From Leptothrix sp. (in: b-proteobacteria) (GTDB lineage: Bacteria > Pseudomonadota > Gammaproteobacteria > Burkholderiales > Burkholderiaceae_C), in NCBI GenBank assembly GCA_013822265.1, contig PNKD01000015.1:1-50239 (forward strand): a stretch of 50,239 bases of DNA, written 5' to 3'. The notes beneath the pieces are model-generated. The model saw only the letters and a program-made list of their open reading frames with translations, made no database searches and had not been told where the DNA came from. A program made the position numbers and the translations under genes. This document shows positions 18,626 to 28,687 of the stretch, in pieces. Numbering within the stretch: position 1 is the first letter of the stretch; every line of letters starts with the position of its first letter.

Positions 18626-18666
18626 GCCTCACCCGCATCACGAGGGCGCCATGCTTCTCAGCCTGA
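18616..18666 (+). other. Second mraY-like start: near-duplicate of the mraY start and 16-codon mini-ORF
   Basis: ATGCTGCTGAGCCTCAC at 18616 differs at only three of 17 bases from ATGCTTCTCAGCCTGAC at the mraY start, 35 bp further on; both encode MLLSLT. The upstream copy overlaps the murF stop and runs 16 codons to a TGA inside mraY (18664-18666). It looks like a small duplication that restored a start at the murF junction, giving a coupling mini-ORF. Confidence 0.4.
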
Positions 18667-19832
18667 CGCAATGGCTGATGGCGCAGTCGCCCGAGCACCT
18701 GGGCTTCCTGCGTGTCTTCCAGTACCTGACCTTCCGCGCCGTGCTCGCGGCGCTGACCTCGCTGCTCATCGGCCTGGCTTTCGGGCCCTGGGTCATCCGC
18801 CGCCTGACCGAGATGAAGATCGGCCAGCCCATCCGCGAGTACGGCGTGCAGAGCCATCTCGGCAAGCGCGGCACGCCGACGATGGGCGGCGTGCTGGTGC
18901 TCATCGGCATCGGTGTCAGCACACTGCTGTGGTTCGACTGGACCAACCGCTTCGTCTGGGTGGTGATGCTGGTGACCTTCGGTTTCGGCGCCATCGGCTG
19001 GGCCGACGACTGGCGCAAGGTCGTGCGCAAGGACCCCGAGGGCATGCGCAGCCGCGAGAAGTTCTTCTGGCAGACGCTGATCGGGGTGATCGCCGCGCTG
19101 TACCTGGCCTTCAGCGTCAGCGAGACCAGCAACCTGCGCGTGCTCGAGCTCTTCATCCGCTGGGTGACCAGCGGCTTCAGCAACGATCTGCCGCCGCGCG
19201 CCGACCTCATGGTGCCCTTCTTCAAGACCGTGAGCTACCCGCTGGGTGTCTTCGGCTTCATCTTCCTGACCTGGTTCGTCATCGTCGGCTGCAGCAACGC
19301 GGTCAACTTCACCGACGGCCTGGACGGCCTGGCCATCATGCCGGTGGTGATGGTGGGCAGCGCGCTGGGCGTGTTTGCCTACGTGGTGGGCAACGTCAAC
19401 TTCAGCAAGTACCTGCTCTTCCCCTACATCCCCGGGGCCGGCGAGCTGCTGGTGTTCTGCGCCGCCATGGCCGGCGCGGGGCTGGCCTTCCTGTGGTTCA
19501 ACACCAGCCCGGCGCAGGTCTTCATGGGCGACGTGGGCGCGTTGTCGCTGGGCGGCGCGCTGGGCACGATTGCCGTCATCACGCGCCAGGAGATCGTGCT
19601 CGGCATCATGGGAGGCATCTTCGTCGCCGAGGCGCTGAGCGTGATGATCCAGGTCGGCTGGTTCAAGTTCACCAAGGCCAAGTGGGGCGTGGGCAAGCGC
19701 ATCTTCCTGATGGCGCCGCTGCACCACCACTTCGAGAAGAAGGGCTGGGCCGAGACACAGGTCGTCGTGCGCTTCTGGATCATCACCATGCTGCTGTGCC
19801 TGGTCGGCCTGGCCAGCCTGAAGCTCAGGTAG
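18651..19832 (+). CDS. mraY: Phospho-MurNAc-pentapeptide translocase MraY
   Basis: 393-residue integral membrane enzyme that moves phospho-MurNAc-pentapeptide from UDP to undecaprenyl phosphate, giving lipid I. About ten helices are visible. Motifs: [13 protein letters not shown] near residues 74-86, the IGWADDW active-site aspartates near 114-120, [10 protein letters not shown] near 219-228, [12 protein letters not shown] near 292-303, and [12 protein letters not shown] near 354-365. Length is typical of betaproteobacterial MraY. The start at 18651 is supported by a position just before the first helix. Confidence 0.95.
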   Translation: MLLSLTQWLMAQSPEHLGFLRVFQYLTFRAVLAALTSLLIGLAFGPWVIRRLTEMKIGQPIREYGVQSHLGKRGTPTMGGVLVLIGIGVSTLLWFDWTNRFVWVVMLVTFGFGAIGWADDWRKVVRKDPEGMRSREKFFWQTLIGVIAALYLAFSVSETSNLRVLELFIRWVTSGFSNDLPPRADLMVPFFKTVSYPLGVFGFIFLTWFVIVGCSNAVNFTDGLDGLAIMPVVMVGSALGVFAYVVGNVNFSKYLLFPYIPGAGELLVFCAAMAGAGLAFLWFNTSPAQVFMGDVGALSLGGALGTIAVITRQEIVLGIMGGIFVAEALSVMIQVGWFKFTKAKWGVGKRIFLMAPLHHHFEKKGWAETQVVVRFWIITMLLCLVGLASLKLR

Positions 19833-19838
19833 CCGGCG

Positions 19839-21608
19839 ATGCACTTCCTGAAGGACCTCCGCGTGCTGGTGCTGGGCCTGGGTGACAGCGGCCTGGCGAT
19901 GGCGCGGTGGTGCGCACGCTGCGGTGCGGCCGTGACGGTCTGGGACTCGCGCGACGAGGCGCCGGGCGACGCCGCGCTGGCCGCCGAATGGCCCGCCGCG
20001 GCGCGCCTGCGCGGCGAGCTGCTGCCCGCACAACTGAGCGGCATGCAGCTGGTGCTGAAGAGCCCCGGCCTGGCGCCCGCCGACGCCCGCGTGGCGCCGT
20101 TGCTTCACGAGGCGCGTGCCAGCGGCATCGCCGTGATCGGCGAGCTCGACCTCTTCGCGCAGGCGCTGGCCGACCTGCGCGCCGCCTGGCAGTACCGGCC
20201 GCAGCTGCTGGCCATCACCGGCACCAACGGCAAGACGACGACGACGGCGATGACGGCGCTGCTGGTCGAGCGCGCCGGCCGCCGCGTGGCCGTGGCCGGC
20301 AACATCGGGCCGACGCTGCTCGACACGCTGAATGCGTTGCTGGTCGAGCTGCCGGCGCCGCCCGTCGAGTTGAGCAACGAGCCCGCGGCCATCGACACGC
20401 CTGCCGGCGACGAAGCCGACACCACCGCCGCGGCCGACACCGAGGCGCCGGCCGACGACGTGGCCACCGCGCCCGCGGCGCCGCCCGACGACGACGCACC
20501 GCTGGCCGACGTGCTGGCCACGCTGCAGCCCACCGCCGAACCCGAGCGCGAGGCCACGCCCGCCGACGCGCTGCCCGAGGTCTGGGTGCTCGAGCTCAGC
20601 AGCTTCCAGCTCGAAGGCGGCGGCACCGGCGTGCGCGGCTTCGAGCCCGCCGCCGCCACGGTGCTGAACATCACGCAGGACCACCTCGACTGGCACGGCA
20701 ACATGGCCGCCTACACGGCCGCCAAGGCACGTGTCTTCGGCAGCAGCGGTGTCATGGTCATCAACCGCGACGACCCCGCCGTGCTGGCGCTGGAGCCGCA
20801 GCCCCAGCCGGCCAAGGGCAAGGTCAAGGCCAAGCCGGTCACGCGGCCCATCGTGCGCTTCGGCCTCGATGCGCCCGGCCGCCCGGGCGACTTCGGCCTC
20901 GTCGAGGAAAACGGCATGGCCTGGCTGGTGCGCGCGCTGCCCGCCGACGAGACCGTCAAACGCAAGAAGGGTGAGGAAGAAGAGATCCACCTGCAGCGCC
21001 TGATGCCGGCCGATGCACTGCGCGTGCGCGGCCGCCACAACGCCGCCAACGCGCTGGCCGCGCTGGCGCTGGCCACCGCCATCGGCTGCCCGCTCGCACC
21101 GATGTTGCACGGCCTGCGCGAGTACAGCGGCGAGCCGCACCGCGTCGCCTTCGTGGCCCGGGTTCCTTGCGGTTCGGGCGAGGTCGAGGCCTTCGACGAC
21201 AGCAAGGGCACCAACGTCGGCGCCACCGTGGCCGCCATCGCCGGCCTGGGCGCCGACAAGGCGCCGGGCCGGCTGGTGCTGATCCTCGGCGGCGACGGCA
21301 AGGGCCAGGACTTCACGCCGCTGCGCGAGCCGCTGGCCCGCCACGCGCGTGCCGTGGCCACCATCGGGCGCGACGCCGCGGCCATCGAGGCCGCGCTGGC
21401 CGGCGCGCTCGGCCCGGTGCCCCTGCAGCGCCACGGCACGCTGCAAGCCGCCGTCGCCTGGTGCTTCGAGCAGGCCCAGCCGGGCGATGCCGTGCTGCTG
21501 AGCCCGGCCTGCGCCAGCCTGGACATGTTCCGCAACTACGGCCACCGCGCCCAGGTCTTCGTGCAGGCGGTCGAGGCCCGGGCGGCCGATGCGGGGCAAG
21601 CGGGATGA
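19839..21608 (+). CDS. murD: UDP-MurNAc-L-Ala : D-Glu ligase MurD with an acidic insert
   Basis: 589 residues, about 150 longer than the 438-residue E. coli enzyme. Motifs are intact: [16 protein letters not shown] near 9-24, [13 protein letters not shown] near 126-138, [18 protein letters not shown] near 252, [11 protein letters not shown], and [16 protein letters not shown]. Most of the extra length is an Ala/Asp/Pro/Glu-rich tract at about residues 170-246 (nt 20343-20577), between the P-loop domain strand and ELSSFQL. Lesser additions are a Lys/Pro stretch near 318-337 and KRKKGEEEE near 369-377. The enzyme should be active, as the inserts fall in loops. Codon use in the insert matches the rest. 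Confidence 0.93.
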   Translation: MHFLKDLRVLVLGLGDSGLAMARWCARCGAAVTVWDSRDEAPGDAALAAEWPAAARLRGELLPAQLSGMQLVLKSPGLAPADARVAPLLHEARASGIAVIGELDLFAQALADLRAAWQYRPQLLAITGTNGKTTTTAMTALLVERAGRRVAVAGNIGPTLLDTLNALLVELPAPPVELSNEPAAIDTPAGDEADTTAAADTEAPADDVATAPAAPPDDDAPLADVLATLQPTAEPEREATPADALPEVWVLELSSFQLEGGGTGVRGFEPAAATVLNITQDHLDWHGNMAAYTAAKARVFGSSGVMVINRDDPAVLALEPQPQPAKGKVKAKPVTRPIVRFGLDAPGRPGDFGLVEENGMAWLVRALPADETVKRKKGEEEEIHLQRLMPADALRVRGRHNAANALAALALATAIGCPLAPMLHGLREYSGEPHRVAFVARVPCGSGEVEAFDDSKGTNVGATVAAIAGLGADKAPGRLVLILGGDGKGQDFTPLREPLARHARAVATIGRDAAAIEAALAGALGPVPLQRHGTLQAAVAWCFEQAQPGDAVLLSPACASLDMFRNYGHRAQVFVQAVEARAADAGQAG

Positions 21609-21670
21609 ACGCGCCGGGCCGCTCCCAAGCGCTCATTCCGAAGCGCGCAGCGCGCAGGGGAGTCCAGTGA
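21605..21670 (+). repeat. GC-rich junction repeat, copy C, with 21-codon mini-ORF between murD and ftsW
   Basis: Contains GCCGGGCCGCT (21613-21623) and a GCGCGCAGCGCGC palindromic tract. It is bounded by near-identical ATGAACGC (21605) and GTGAACGC (21667), like a target duplication of the ancestral overlap. The frame from the ATG at 21605, which overlaps murD's stop, ends in a TGA overlapping the ftsW GTG. Coupling from murD to ftsW is thus preserved through the insertion. Confidence 0.6.
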
Positions 21671-22929
21671 ACGCCGCCGTGAAGACGCTGAACGCGCTGA
21701 ACACGCTCAAGGGCTGGTTCGCGCTCGGACGCGAGGGCGGCGACGCGCTGCCCGTGCGCGACAGCGTGCACGTCGGCGGCGACCGGCCGGTGCGGCTGAT
21801 GGCCTTCGACCAGGCCATGGTGGCGGTGGTGGGCGCGCTCATCGCACTGGGCGTGGTGATGGTCTTCTCGGCCAGCGTCGCGCTGCCCGACAACCCCAAG
21901 TTCGCCAACTACACGCACGGCTACTTCCTGCAGCGCCACCTGCTGGCGCTGGCCATCGCCTTCGTCGCCGCGCTGGTGGTGGTGCAGGTGCCGATGAGCT
22001 TCTGGGAGAAGCAGGCGCCGGTGATCTTCGTCATCGCGCTGATGCTGCTGGTGATCGTGCTGCTGCCCTTCGTCGGCAAGGTGGTGAACTACTCGCGGCG
22101 CTGGATCCCGCTGGGCTTCATGAACTTCCAGCCCAGCGAGCTGGGCAAGCTGGCGATCGCGATGTACGCGGCCAACTACATGGTGCGGCGCATGGACGCG
22201 CGCGAGAACTTCTTCCGCGCCGTCACGCCGATGGTGGTGGCGGTGGCCTTCGTCGGCGTGCTGCTGCTGCGCCAGCCCGACATGGGCGCCTTCCTCGTCA
22301 TCGCCACCATCGCGATGGGCATCCTCTTCCTGGGCGGCGTCAACGCGCGCATGTTTTTCCTCATCGCGGCGGTGATGCTGGTCGTGCTGGGCCTGTTCCT
22401 GGCCTTCGACGACCTGCGGCGCGAGCGCATCCTGGCCTACCTCGACCCCTGGAACCCGAAGTACGCGCAGGGCAAGGGCTACCAGCTGACGCACTCACTC
22501 ATCGCGCTGGGCCGCGGCGAGATCTTCGGCCAGGGCCTGGGCGCCAGCGTCGAGAAGCTGCACTACCTGCCCGAGGCGCACACCGACTTCCTGCTCGCCG
22601 TCATCGGCGAGGAGCTGGGTTTCATCGGCGTGGCCAGCGTCATCGTGCTGTTCTTCTGGCTCACGCGGCGCATCTTCCACATCGGCCGCCAGGCCATCGC
22701 CCTGGACCGCGTCTTCGCCGGCCTGATGTGCCAGGGCATGGGCATCTGGATGGGTTTCCAGGCCTTCATCAACATGGGCGTCAACCTGGGGGTGCTGCCC
22801 ACCAAGGGGCTGACGCTGCCGCTGATGAGCTACGGCGGCAGCGCGATCCTGATGAACCTCGTCGCGCTGGCGATGGTGCTGCGGGTGGACATCGAGAATC
22901 GCGCGCTGATGCGAGGTGGCCGCGCATGA
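21667..22929 (+). CDS. ftsW: Septal peptidoglycan polymerase FtsW (SEDS family)
   Basis: 420 residues from the GTG at 21667, with AGGGGAG upstream at 21655. The frame is open further upstream, but that part is repeat-derived. A cytoplasmic tail of about 45 residues precedes some ten membrane helices. SEDS landmarks: [32 protein letters not shown], the large periplasmic-loop region with [18 protein letters not shown], and [12 protein letters not shown] near the end. FtsW polymerises lipid II at the septum with FtsI. Its stop overlaps the murG start (ATGA). Confidence 0.95.
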   Translation: MNAAVKTLNALNTLKGWFALGREGGDALPVRDSVHVGGDRPVRLMAFDQAMVAVVGALIALGVVMVFSASVALPDNPKFANYTHGYFLQRHLLALAIAFVAALVVVQVPMSFWEKQAPVIFVIALMLLVIVLLPFVGKVVNYSRRWIPLGFMNFQPSELGKLAIAMYAANYMVRRMDARENFFRAVTPMVVAVAFVGVLLLRQPDMGAFLVIATIAMGILFLGGVNARMFFLIAAVMLVVLGLFLAFDDLRRERILAYLDPWNPKYAQGKGYQLTHSLIALGRGEIFGQGLGASVEKLHYLPEAHTDFLLAVIGEELGFIGVASVIVLFFWLTRRIFHIGRQAIALDRVFAGLMCQGMGIWMGFQAFINMGVNLGVLPTKGLTLPLMSYGGSAILMNLVALAMVLRVDIENRALMRGGRA

Positions 22930-24002
22930 GCCACCTGGTCGTCATGGCCGCAGGCACCGGCGGGCACATCATCCCCGGGCTGGCCGTGGCCGCCGAGATG
23001 CAGCGCCGCGGCTGGAGCGTGAGCTGGCTGGGCACCTCGCACGGCATGGAAAACCAGCTCGTGCCGCAGGCCGGCATCGCGCTCGACACCATCACCTTCA
23101 GCGGCCTGCGCGGCAAGGGCGCGCTGCACACGCTGACCGGCGGCGTGCGCCTGATCAAGGCCTTCTGGGACTGCCTGCGCATCCTGCGCCGGCGCGGTGC
23201 CGACGCCGTGCTGGGCATGGGCGGCTATGTGTGTTTTCCGGGCGGCATGATGGCCAGCTGGCTGAACAAGCCGCTCGTGCTGGTCAACGCCGACGCGGCG
23301 CTGCTGCTGTCCAACCGCAGCCTGCTGCCGGTGGCCGACCGCGTGGCCTTCGGCTTCGACGGCGCGGCGGCGCAGAACACGAAAAACGCCGTGGTCACCG
23401 GCAACCCGGTGCGTGCCGAGATCGCGGCGCTGCCGGCGCCGGCCGAACGCTGGGCCGGCCGCAGCGGCCCGCTGCGCCTGCTGGTGGTGGGCGGCAGCCT
23501 GGGTGCGCAGGTGCTCAACACCACGGTGCCGGCCGCGCTGGCGCTGCTGCCGGCCGAGGCACGGCCGCGTGTCGTGCACCAGACGGGCGCCAAGCAGGCC
23601 GACGAAGTGCGCGCCGCCTACGACAAGGCCGGCATGGCCGCCGAGGTGCTGCCCTTCATCGCTGACATGCCGCGCTCTCTGGCCGACTGCGACCTGATGG
23701 TCTGCCGCGCCGGCGCCATCACCGTCAGCGAGCTCTGCGCCGCCGGCGTGCCGGCGCTGCTGGTGCCGCTGATCGTCAGCACCACCGCGCACCAGCGCGA
23801 CAACGCGGTGTGGATGGCGCGCCAGGGCGCGGCCGTGCACCTGCCGCAGGCCGAGCTGACACCGCTGTCGCTGGCCGGCGTGCTGTCCGCGCAGACGCGC
23901 GAAGGCCTGCTGCCGATGGCCGAGCAGGCGCGCAGGCTGGCGCGGCCGGACGCCGCGGCGAAGGTCGCTGACGAGATCGAGAGTCTGGTGAAGCGCGCAT
24001 GA
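22926..24002 (+). CDS. murG: Lipid II synthase MurG
   Basis: 358 residues from the ATG at 22926 overlapping ftsW's stop. MurG transfers GlcNAc from UDP-GlcNAc to lipid I on the inner face of the membrane. GT-B glycosyltransferase with the first G-loop [16 protein letters not shown] at about 7-22, [14 protein letters not shown] near 97-110, the UDP-binding [10 protein letters not shown], and [23 protein letters not shown] near 260-282. Length and motifs are standard. Its stop overlaps murC. Confidence 0.95.
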   Translation: MSHLVVMAAGTGGHIIPGLAVAAEMQRRGWSVSWLGTSHGMENQLVPQAGIALDTITFSGLRGKGALHTLTGGVRLIKAFWDCLRILRRRGADAVLGMGGYVCFPGGMMASWLNKPLVLVNADAALLLSNRSLLPVADRVAFGFDGAAAQNTKNAVVTGNPVRAEIAALPAPAERWAGRSGPLRLLVVGGSLGAQVLNTTVPAALALLPAEARPRVVHQTGAKQADEVRAAYDKAGMAAEVLPFIADMPRSLADCDLMVCRAGAITVSELCAAGVPALLVPLIVSTTAHQRDNAVWMARQGAAVHLPQAELTPLSLAGVLSAQTREGLLPMAEQARRLARPDAAAKVADEIESLVKRA

Positions 24003-25438
24003 AACACGCCATCAAGCACATCCATTTCGTCGGCGTGGGCGGCGCCGGCATGAGCGCCATCGCCGAGATCTTGAACAGCCTGGGCTACCGCGTGAGCGGT
24101 TCCGACCAGGCCGACAGCGCCGTCACACGCCGGCTGGCCGGGCTGGGCATCACGGTCTTCATCGGCCATGCCGCCAGCCACATCGAAGGCGCGCAGGCGG
24201 TGGTTACCAGCACCGCGGTGCAGGCCGACAACCCCGAGGTGCTGGCCGCGCGCGCGCAGCGCATCCCGGTGGTGGCGCGCGCCGTGCTGCTGGCCGAGCT
24301 GCTGCGCCTGAAGCAGGGCATCGCCATCGCCGGCACGCACGGCAAGACGACGACGACCTCGCTCACCGCCAGCGTGCTGGCCGAGGCCGGCGTCGACCCC
24401 ACCTTCGTCATCGGCGGCCAGCTGCTCAGCGCCGGCGGGGCATCGCCAGCCGCCGCCGGCGACGGCGCCGCGTCGGGTGCCCGTCTCGGCGCCGGCGACT
24501 ACATCGTCGTCGAGGCCGACGAGAGCGATGCCAGCTTCCTGCACCTGAGCCCCGTGATCAGCGTCGTCACCAACATCGACGCCGACCACATGGAGACCTA
24601 CGGCCACGACCTGCAGCGCCTGCACGAGACCTTCATCGATTTCATCCACCGCCTGCCCTTCTACGGCCGCGCGGTGGTGTGCAGCGACGACGCCGGCGTC
24701 TGCGCCGTGCTGCCGCGGCTGCAGCGCCCCGTCACCACCTACGGCCTGCAGCCCGGCGCCGACCTGCGCGCGGTGGACGTGCAGGCGCTGCCCGGCGGCC
24801 AGATGCGCTTCACCGCGCGCGAGGCCGGCCGGCCCGACCTGGCGGTGACGCTGAACCTGGCCGGCGTGCACAACGTGCGCAACGCGCTGGCGGCCATCGC
24901 CGTGGCGCGCGAGCTCGAGCTGCCCGACGCCCCCGTCGCCGCCGCACTGGCGTCCTTTGCCGGCGTCGGCCGGCGCTTCCAGCGCCACGGCGAAATTGCC
25001 GTGCCCGCGGTGAACGGTAAGTCGGGGGGCGGCGGCAGCTGCACGCTGGTCGACGACTACGGCCACCACCCGGCCGAGCTGGCGGCGGTGCTGGCCGCGG
25101 CGCGCGGCGCCTTCCCGGGGCGACGCCTGCTGCTGGCCTTCCAGCCGCACCGCTACACCCGCACGCGCGATTGCTTCGACGCCTTCGTCGCCGTGCTGCA
25201 GGGTTTCGACGCCGTGCTGCTGACCGAGGTCTACGCCGCCGGCGAAGCCCCCATCGCCGGCGCCGATGGCCGCACGCTGGCGCAGGCCGTGCGCGGCGCC
25301 GTCTTCGTCGACAGCGTGGCCGCGCTGCCCGCGGCCCTCACGGCTGCGATGCGCGCCGGCGACGTCGTCATCACCATGGGCGCGGGCTCCATCGGCGGCG
25401 TGCCGGCCCGGCTGCTGCACGCGGGAGAGAAACAATGA
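23999..25438 (+). CDS. murC: UDP-MurNAc : L-alanine ligase MurC
   Basis: 479-residue Mur ligase adding the first stem residue to UDP-MurNAc. N-terminal [20 protein letters not shown] (about 11-30), P-loop [13 protein letters not shown] near 111-123, [12 protein letters not shown] near 172-183, [11 protein letters not shown], and C-terminal [11 protein letters not shown] near 352-362. A short Ala/Gly-rich insertion lies between IGGQLLS and [10 protein letters not shown] (about 147-165), echoing the low-complexity insert in MurD. The start overlaps murG and the stop overlaps ddl. Confidence 0.95.
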   Translation: MKHAIKHIHFVGVGGAGMSAIAEILNSLGYRVSGSDQADSAVTRRLAGLGITVFIGHAASHIEGAQAVVTSTAVQADNPEVLAARAQRIPVVARAVLLAELLRLKQGIAIAGTHGKTTTTSLTASVLAEAGVDPTFVIGGQLLSAGGASPAAAGDGAASGARLGAGDYIVVEADESDASFLHLSPVISVVTNIDADHMETYGHDLQRLHETFIDFIHRLPFYGRAVVCSDDAGVCAVLPRLQRPVTTYGLQPGADLRAVDVQALPGGQMRFTAREAGRPDLAVTLNLAGVHNVRNALAAIAVARELELPDAPVAAALASFAGVGRRFQRHGEIAVPAVNGKSGGGGSCTLVDDYGHHPAELAAVLAAARGAFPGRRLLLAFQPHRYTRTRDCFDAFVAVLQGFDAVLLTEVYAAGEAPIAGADGRTLAQAVRGAVFVDSVAALPAALTAAMRAGDVVITMGAGSIGGVPARLLHAGEKQ

Positions 25439-26424
25439 GCCAGGGCGACGTCAGGGACCTGGGCAAGGTCGCCGTGCTGATGGGCGGCACCAGCGCCGAG
25501 CGCGAGGTCTCGCTGATGTCGGGCGGCGGCGTGCTGGCCGCGCTGCGCTCGCAGGGTGTGGACGCCCATGCCTTCGACCCCGCCGAGCGGGAGCTGCAGG
25601 CGCTGAGGCACGAGGGTTTTGCGCGCGTGTTCATCGCGCTGCATGGCCGCCACGGCGAAGACGGCACCGTGCAGGGCGCGCTGGAACTGCTGCGCCTGCC
25701 CTACACCGGCAGCGGCGTGATGGCCAGTGCCATCGCCATGGACAAGGTGATGACCAAGCGCGTCTGGGTGGCCGAAGGCCTGCCGACGCCGCGCTGGCAG
25801 TGGCTGGCGCCCGGCGAGCAGGCGCGCGAGCAGGTGATGGCGGTGCCCGACCAGATCGGCCTGCCGCTGATCGTCAAGCCGCCGCGCGAGGGCTCGTCCA
25901 TCGGCATCACCAAGGTCAGCGGCTACAGCCAGATGCAGGACGCCGTGACGCTGGCCGCGACGTACGACGCCGATGTGCTGTGCGAGGAGTTCATCGAGGG
26001 CATCGAGCTCACCTGCCCGGTATTGGGACAGGGGGCCACGGCGCGGGCGCTGCCGGTGGTGCGCATCGACGCGCCCGGCGGCAACTACGACTTCGAGCAC
26101 AAGTACTTCAGCGACGACACCGGCTACCGCTGCCCCAGCGGCCTGCCGCCCGAAGAAGAGGCCGAGGTGCAGCGCCTGACGCTGGCCGCCTACCGCACGC
26201 TGGGCTGCCGCGGCTGGGGCCGCGCCGACCTGATGCTGCGCGTGGACCCGAAGAAAAACGACCGCCGCATCTTCCTGCTCGAGATGAACACCAGCCCCGG
26301 CATGACCGGCCACTCGCTGGTGCCGATGTCGGCCCGTGCCGCGGGCCTGAGCTACGAACGGCTGTGCCTGCTGATCCTGCAGCAGGCCACGCTCGACGCC
26401 CGCGCCGGCCTGCAGGGCGGCTGA
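25435..26424 (+). CDS. ddl: D-alanine : D-alanine ligase Ddl
   Basis: 329 residues from the ATG at 25435 overlapping murC's stop. ATP-grasp enzyme making D-Ala-D-Ala for MurF. Motifs: [20 protein letters not shown] (about 9-28), [17 protein letters not shown] near 70, [16 protein letters not shown] near 89-104, [14 protein letters not shown] near 146-159, and C-terminal RADLMLR with [16 protein letters not shown] near 282-297. It carries DdlB-type features and sits in the dcw cluster, as ddlB does in enterobacteria. Confidence 0.94.
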   Translation: MSQGDVRDLGKVAVLMGGTSAEREVSLMSGGGVLAALRSQGVDAHAFDPAERELQALRHEGFARVFIALHGRHGEDGTVQGALELLRLPYTGSGVMASAIAMDKVMTKRVWVAEGLPTPRWQWLAPGEQAREQVMAVPDQIGLPLIVKPPREGSSIGITKVSGYSQMQDAVTLAATYDADVLCEEFIEGIELTCPVLGQGATARALPVVRIDAPGGNYDFEHKYFSDDTGYRCPSGLPPEEEAEVQRLTLAAYRTLGCRGWGRADLMLRVDPKKNDRRIFLLEMNTSPGMTGHSLVPMSARAAGLSYERLCLLILQQATLDARAGLQGG

Positions 26425-26435
26425 CCACGACGACC

Positions 26436-27266
26436 ATGGCGCGCACCCGCATCCCACGCCCCCCGACACGGCAGACCGCGCTGCCGCTGCCGCCCGACGT
26501 GCGCCTGATGAACGCGCTGGCCAGCACGGTGTTCGTGGCCGCGGGCGTGGGCGTGGCGGTGGCCGGCGTGCTGTGGCTGATGCGCAGCCCGATGTGGCCG
26601 ATACGCGCCATCCAGCTCGACGGCGACCTGGCGCGCAACAGCGTGCCCACCATCCGCGCCAACGCCGCGCCGCTGCTGGCCGGCAACTTCTTCAGCGTCG
26701 ACCTGCAACAGGGCCGCGCCGCATTCGAGACCGTGCCCTGGGTGCGCCGCGCGGTGGTACGCCGCGTCTGGCCCGACCGCCTGGCCGTGCGGCTGGAGGA
26801 ACACCGCGCCGCCGCGCTGTGGGAAGGCAGCGACCCCGAAAACAGCACCGACCGCCTGGTGAACAGTTTCGGCGAGGTCTTCAAGGCCAACGTCGGCGAC
26901 GTCGAGGACGACAGCCTGCCCGTCTTCCGCGGCCCCGAAGGCAGCGCGGCGCAGATGCTCGCGCTCTACCGCCGCCTGCACGGCGCGCTGGCGCGGCTGG
27001 AGCTGGGCGTCGTGCGCGTCGAGCTCTCGGGCCGCGGCTCGTGGCGCGTCGAACTCGACAGCGGCGCCGCGCTCGAGCTGGGCCGCGGCAGCGAAGACGA
27101 AGTCATGGCACGCAGCGAACGTTTCGTGCGCACCTACACGCAGGTGGCCGCGCGTTGGCGCCGGCCGCTGCTCCATGCCGACCTTCGCCACGCCGACGGT
27201 TATGCCGTGCGGCTGCAGGGTGTCAGCACCAGCCCGGCCGCCGGCAACGCGGCCCGGAATAACTAG
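26436..27266 (+). CDS. ftsQ: Cell division protein FtsQ
   Basis: 276 residues from the ATG at 26436. A basic, Pro-rich cytoplasmic tail (about 1-25), one membrane helix (about 30-50), then a periplasmic POTRA domain beginning WPIRAIQLDGDLARNSVPTI and the beta domain with VPWVRRAVVRRVWPDRLAVRLEEH (quoted parts from two blocks). FtsQ links the early FtsZ ring to FtsB/FtsL and FtsW/FtsI. Position between ddl and ftsA plus the topology make this secure despite low sequence conservation. Confidence 0.92.
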   Translation: MARTRIPRPPTRQTALPLPPDVRLMNALASTVFVAAGVGVAVAGVLWLMRSPMWPIRAIQLDGDLARNSVPTIRANAAPLLAGNFFSVDLQQGRAAFETVPWVRRAVVRRVWPDRLAVRLEEHRAAALWEGSDPENSTDRLVNSFGEVFKANVGDVEDDSLPVFRGPEGSAAQMLALYRRLHGALARLELGVVRVELSGRGSWRVELDSGAALELGRGSEDEVMARSERFVRTYTQVAARWRRPLLHADLRHADGYAVRLQGVSTSPAAGNAARNN

Positions 27267-27277
27267 AAGGAGAGCAC

Positions 27278-27356
27278 ATGAGGCCCCCACGCTCACTGCA
27301 TTCGCTGCCCCCCGAGGGGGCGCTCAGTACCTACGGAACGGCCGGGCGGTACTGAC
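27278..27356 (+). repeat. GC-rich junction repeat, copy D, with 25-codon mini-ORF before ftsA
   Basis: A good ribosome site AAGGAGAG (27267-27274) is followed by an ATG at 27278 that does not start ftsA but a mini-ORF, MRPPRSLHSLPPEGA..., ending at TGA 27353-27355, one base before the ftsA ATG. The sequence has the CCCCCCGAGGGGG palindrome shared with copy A, and the peptide matches the UrtC N-terminus in the same frame. It seems inserted between the ancestral ribosome site and the ftsA start, leaving ftsA to be read by reinitiation. Confidence 0.65.
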
Positions 27357-28589
27357 ATGGCCAAGGAATTCAAGGACATGGTGTTCGCGCTGGACATCGG
27401 CACCGCCAAGGTGATGGTGGTGGCAGCCGAGGTGCTTGCCGGCGGCACTCTGCGCGTGGCCGGCCTGGGCGTGGCGCCCACGCACGGCCTCAAGCGTGGT
27501 GTCGTCGTCAACATCGACGCCACGGTGCAGAGCATCCAGCAGGCGCTGAAGGAGGCCGAGATGATGGCCGCCTGCAAGATCGACCGCGTCTACACCGGCA
27601 TCACCGGCAGCCACATCCGCGGCCAGAACAGCACCGGCATGGTCATCGTGCGCGACAACCGCGAGGTCACGCCGGTGGACGTGGGCCGCGTCGTCGAGAC
27701 CGCCAAGGCCATCAGCATCCCCAACGACCAGCGCCTGCTGCTGGTGGAGCCGCAGGAATTCGTGATCGACGGGCACGAGGTCAAGGAGCCCATAGGCATG
27801 AGCGGCAGCCGGCTCGAGGTCAAGGTGCACATCGTCACCGGCGCGCAGAGCGCGGCCGAGAACATCATGAAGTGCGTGCGCCGCTGCGGCCTGGAGGTCG
27901 AGCGCCTGGTGCTCAACCCCAGCGCCAGCGCCGCGGCCGTGCTCACCGAAGATGAGAAGAGCCTGGGCGTGGCGGTGGTCGACATCGGCGCCGGCACCAC
28001 CGACGTGCAGATCTACACCGACGGCAGCGTGCGCCACACGGCGGTGATCCCGATCGCCGGCGACCTGATCACCAGCGACATCGCCATGGCGCTGCGCACG
28101 CCCACGAAGGACGCCGAGGAGATCAAGGTCGAGCATGGTGTGGCCAAGCAGCTGCTGGCCGACCCGAGCGACCAGGTCGAGGTGCCGGGCCTGGGCGACC
28201 GCGCGCCGCGCATGCTCAGCCGCCAGGCGCTGGCCGGCGTGATCGAGCCGCGCGTCGAGGAGATCTTCTCGCTCGTGCACCAGGTCATCCGCGAAAGCGG
28301 CTACGAGGAGCTGCTGTCCAGCGGCATCGTGCTCACCGGCGGCAGCGCGGTCATGCCGGGCATGGTGGAACTGGGCGAAGACATCTTCCTGAAGCCTGTC
28401 CGCAAGGGCCTGCCGCTGTACAGCGGCGCGCTCTTCGACATGGTGGCCAACCCGCGCAGCGCCACCGTGATGGGGCTGCTGGAAGAGGCCCGCCTGGCGC
28501 GGGCGCGCGGGCACAGGGCAGCGGCGCAGGCCGGTTCGGTGAAGAACCTGGTCGGGCGCGCAAGAGACTGGTTTCTCGGCAATTTCTAG
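27357..28589 (+). CDS. ftsA: Cell division protein FtsA
   Basis: 410-residue actin-like membrane anchor of FtsZ. Motifs: LDIGTAKVMVV (phosphate 1) near 12-22, VVDIGAGTTDVQIY (phosphate 2) near 207-220, ILTGGSAVMPGM-type adenosine motif (GIVLTGGSAVMPGM) near 323-336, and a C-terminal amphipathic tail NLVGRARDWFLGNF that should bind membrane. The 1C domain (about 85-165) is present. It has no ribosome site of its own directly upstream; a mini-ORF ends one base before the ATG (see 27278-27356). Confidence 0.95.
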   Translation: MAKEFKDMVFALDIGTAKVMVVAAEVLAGGTLRVAGLGVAPTHGLKRGVVVNIDATVQSIQQALKEAEMMAACKIDRVYTGITGSHIRGQNSTGMVIVRDNREVTPVDVGRVVETAKAISIPNDQRLLLVEPQEFVIDGHEVKEPIGMSGSRLEVKVHIVTGAQSAAENIMKCVRRCGLEVERLVLNPSASAAAVLTEDEKSLGVAVVDIGAGTTDVQIYTDGSVRHTAVIPIAGDLITSDIAMALRTPTKDAEEIKVEHGVAKQLLADPSDQVEVPGLGDRAPRMLSRQALAGVIEPRVEEIFSLVHQVIRESGYEELLSSGIVLTGGSAVMPGMVELGEDIFLKPVRKGLPLYSGALFDMVANPRSATVMGLLEEARLARARGHRAAAQAGSVKNLVGRARDWFLGNF

Positions 28590-28687
28590 GAGGGGTGCAT
28601 GAATGAAACGACATAGATCGGCGACCACGTGTCACCCCGTTTTCGGCAACGCAAAGGCAACTGCACTTACTCAGCTAGGAGGCTCCC

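Noticed and set aside
18543..21599. A minus-strand open frame of about 1000 codons antisense to mraY and murD
   Set aside because: It is very rich in His/Gln/Arg/Ala/Gly without domains and mirrors strong plus-strand genes; a high-GC shadow.
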